DNA of 64,000 nucleotides from an uncultured Tateyamaria sp. (lineage in GTDB: Bacteria; Pseudomonadota; Alphaproteobacteria; Rhodobacterales; Rhodobacteraceae). Positions 62,085 to 64,000 of this stretch are shown here, piece by piece. The notes beneath the pieces are model-generated. The model was not told where the DNA came from, did no database searches, and saw only the letters and a program-made list of their open reading frames with translations. The position numbers were made by a program, and so were the translations under genes. The stretch spans positions 775,501-839,500 of the forward strand of contig NZ_CANNCF010000002.1 of the NCBI RefSeq assembly GCF_947503045.1, read 5' to 3'. Each line of letters opens with the position of its first letter. The first letter of the stretch is position 1.

Positions 62085-64000
62085 ATGTCGACAACGCCAA
62101 TGATGGCGCAATATCTCGAGATCAAAGCGGCTCACCCCGGTGCGCTGCTTTTTTATCGAATGGGCGATTTTTACGAGATGTTCTTTGAGGACGCGGTCAA
62201 CGCCGCCGCCGCGCTCGACATTGCGCTGACCAAACGCGGCAAACATGACGGCGACGATATCCCGATGTGCGGTGTGCCGGTGCATTCAGCCGAAGGGTAC
62301 CTGTTGACGCTCATCCGCAAAGGGTTCCGGGTTGCGGTCTGTGAACAGATGGAAAGCCCGGCAGAGGCGAAAAAGCGTGGATCAAAGTCTGTCGTCAAAC
62401 GCGACGTGGTTCGGTTGGTCACGCCCGGCACCCTGATCGAGGAGTCTCTGCTGGAAACGCGGCGACACAATTTCCTGGCCGCCTTTGCCGATGTGCGCGG
62501 CAGTTCTGCACTGGCATGGGTCGATATCTCGACCGGTGCGTTTCACGTCATGGCGCTCGATACGACCTTGTTAGGGCCTGAATTGGCCCGCCTTGCCCCG
62601 TCTGAACTGGTTGTCGCCGACACACGCGAACAGGACCTGCGCCCCATCGGTGAAGATTTCGGGATTTCGATCACCACCCTTGGCCCTGCCGCCTTTGACA
62701 GCGCCGCTGGCCTTGCCCGCCTCACCGAGTTGTTCAAGGTCGCGACGCTGGATGCGTTTGGCACCTTCTCGCGGGCCGAGGTCGGGGCGATGGGTGCGCT
62801 GGTCGAATATCTCGAGATCACGCAAAAGGGCAATCTGCCACTGCTGCGCCCTCCCCAGCAAGAAGCACAGTCCAAAACCGTCCAGATCGACGCCGCGACA
62901 CGGCGCAATCTGGAACTGACCGCTGGTCTGTCCGGGGGTCGCGCCGGATCACTGCTCGAAGCAGTCGACAAGACGGTCACCGCTGCCGGCGCACGCCTAC
63001 TGGAACGGCGCATCGGGTCCCCCTCTCGCATTTTAGAGACCGTTTCGGAACGCACAGAGGCCGTGGATTTCCTCGTTTCGGATCAAGGCCTGTGCCAATC
63101 ACTGCGCACTGAATTGCGCGGCGTGCCCGACATGGATCGCGCCCTGTCCCGCCTGTCGCTTGACCGGGGCGGCCCGCGCGACCTTGCCGCGCTGCGCGCT
63201 GGCCTCACTCATGCGCAGGACATCACCAAACTCTCGCAAACAGATTTTCCACCCCTTCTGTCTCGCGCCTTTGCCGACCTCACCGGGCATGCGAACCTGA
63301 TCGACCAACTCGATGCAGACCTGATCGCTGAGCCCCCGCTTTTGGCCCGCGACGGCGGGTTCATCGCCTCTGGCTGCGACCCCGAACTCGACGAGGCACG
63401 CAAACTGCGCGACCAGGGCCGATCCATCATCGCGCAATTGCAGAAAGACTATGCAGGGGCCGCCCAAGTCCAGTCTCTCAAGATCAAGCACAACAACGTG
63501 CTCGGCTACTTCATCGAAGTCACCGCCACCCACGCAGACAAGATGATGTCCGCCCCATTAAACGAGACGTTCATCCACCGTCAGACCACCGCCAATCAGG
63601 TCCGCTTTACCACAGTCGATCTTTCCAGTCTCGAGACCCGCATTCTCAACGCCGGCTCCCAAGCCATCGAGATCGAAAAGCGTCACTATGAAAGGCTAAA
63701 GTCCCTCATTCTGGACGCCGCGCCCCAAATCAGCCAGACCGCCCGCGCATTGGCCGAAATCGATCTGAACACCGGTTTCGCCCATCTGGCCGTGACCGAA
63801 GACTGGTGCAAGCCAACCCTCGATACCTCACGTGCTTTCGAGATCACAGGCGGACGGCACCCCGTTGTCGAACGCGCGCTGCGCCAGCAAGGGGGCGATC
63901 CGTTCATCGCAAACGACTGCACGCTGAATGCCGAGGATCACGCTGCCATCTGGCTGCTCACCGGGCCAAACATGGCCGGTAAATCAACCTTTCTACGCCA
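62085..64000 (+). CDS. mutS: DNA mismatch repair protein MutS (partial)
   Basis: Recognises mismatches and starts repair with MutL. The frame is open from ATG at 62085 to the window edge, 638 codons of about 870, with no stop. The mismatch-recognition Phe-x-Glu is in RMGDFYEMFFED, the connector, lever and clamp domains follow, and the Walker A GPNMAGKST appears at the very end, at about residue 626-634. The ATPase domain beyond this is outside the window. The start MSTTPMMAQYLEIKAAHPG matches the family; no ribosome-binding site stronger than GGGGGG is seen. Confidence 0.96.
   Translation, partial: MSTTPMMAQYLEIKAAHPGALLFYRMGDFYEMFFEDAVNAAAALDIALTKRGKHDGDDIPMCGVPVHSAEGYLLTLIRKGFRVAVCEQMESPAEAKKRGSKSVVKRDVVRLVTPGTLIEESLLETRRHNFLAAFADVRGSSALAWVDISTGAFHVMALDTTLLGPELARLAPSELVVADTREQDLRPIGEDFGISITTLGPAAFDSAAGLARLTELFKVATLDAFGTFSRAEVGAMGALVEYLEITQKGNLPLLRPPQQEAQSKTVQIDAATRRNLELTAGLSGGRAGSLLEAVDKTVTAAGARLLERRIGSPSRILETVSERTEAVDFLVSDQGLCQSLRTELRGVPDMDRALSRLSLDRGGPRDLAALRAGLTHAQDITKLSQTDFPPLLSRAFADLTGHANLIDQLDADLIAEPPLLARDGGFIASGCDPELDEARKLRDQGRSIIAQLQKDYAGAAQVQSLKIKHNNVLGYFIEVTATHADKMMSAPLNETFIHRQTTANQVRFTTVDLSSLETRILNAGSQAIEIEKRHYERLKSLILDAAPQISQTARALAEIDLNTGFAHLAVTEDWCKPTLDTSRAFEITGGRHPVVERALRQQGGDPFIANDCTLNAEDHAAIWLLTGPNMAGKSTFLR

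Noticed and set aside
1-64000. tRNA, rRNA, CRISPR array, transposase or integrase genes
   Set aside because: Read for typical sequences (for example an initiator tRNA before rimP, direct-repeat arrays, DDE transposases) and found none; short or unusual ones could still be missed without a covariance search.

Overview
The window is a gene-dense, GC-rich stretch of chromosome from an alphaproteobacterium, most likely the Roseobacter group of the Rhodobacteraceae. This rests on the gene order rnd-kdsD-lptCAB-hpf-ptsN, the rimP-nusA-ylxR-infB operon with a YlxR/L7Ae fusion, a NavSp1-like bacterial sodium channel, the Core-2/I-branching protein with a long C-terminal domain, and many ATGA, GTGA and TGATG start/stop overlaps. 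No genus is claimed. I recognised no rRNA, tRNA, CRISPR array, transposase or prophage.

Layout. 1-4.4 kb: end of rnd, Kdo isomerase kdsD, the LPS export genes lptC-lptA-lptB, ribosome hibernation factor hpf and ptsN. 4.4-14.7 kb: a surface-glycan region with a double-module sulfotransferase, three glycosyltransferases, galU, a further glycosyltransferase, kdsB, cysQ and an orphan KpsM-type exporter permease. 14.7-15.3 kb: a short, less GC-rich insertion with a DUF596-like gene. 15.4-20.8 kb: alkB, dnaK, dnaJ, a GNAT acetyltransferase and radC. 20.8-29.1 kb: a phosphate-binding/OmpA fusion, an unknown exported protein, secA, an exported parvulin, argJ-mutT and a 44-aa small gene. 29.2-34.6 kb: the rimP-nusA-ylxR-infB operon on the minus strand, with a terminator hairpin in its leader. 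34.6-41.5 kb: a half-length peptide-binding protein, pip, ubiG, marR, a nitrilase-family amidase, grxC, comF, a methyltransferase and hemH. 41.5-49.6 kb: small membrane protein, two L,D-transpeptidases around a CAP lipoprotein, a voltage-gated Na+ channel, a 23S/tRNA uracil methyltransferase and a two-gene ABC exporter. 49.8-54.8 kb: cca-nudix-hslO, another NUDIX gene, and a response regulator/PP2C phosphatase divergent from an Hpt protein. 54.8-64 kb: ilvA, argG, a small sulfotransferase, exported msrA, a ribokinase-family kinase, maeB and the first 638 codons of mutS.

How the genes fit together. kdsD and kdsB supply CMP-Kdo for LPS and possibly a Kdo-linked capsule. LptCAB moves LPS outward, galU makes UDP-glucose, the glycosyltransferases build glycans and the sulfotransferases may decorate them. 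CysQ would remove the PAP that PAPS-dependent sulfotransferases release. Most other genes are housekeeping. The points most worth following are the paired palindromes before radC, two CtrA-like boxes, the rimP leader attenuator, the 44-aa gene with its AT-rich leader, the DUF596 island and the sodium channel. No gene-free stretch exceeds 300 bases. I found no clearly new multi-gene defence or mobile system.
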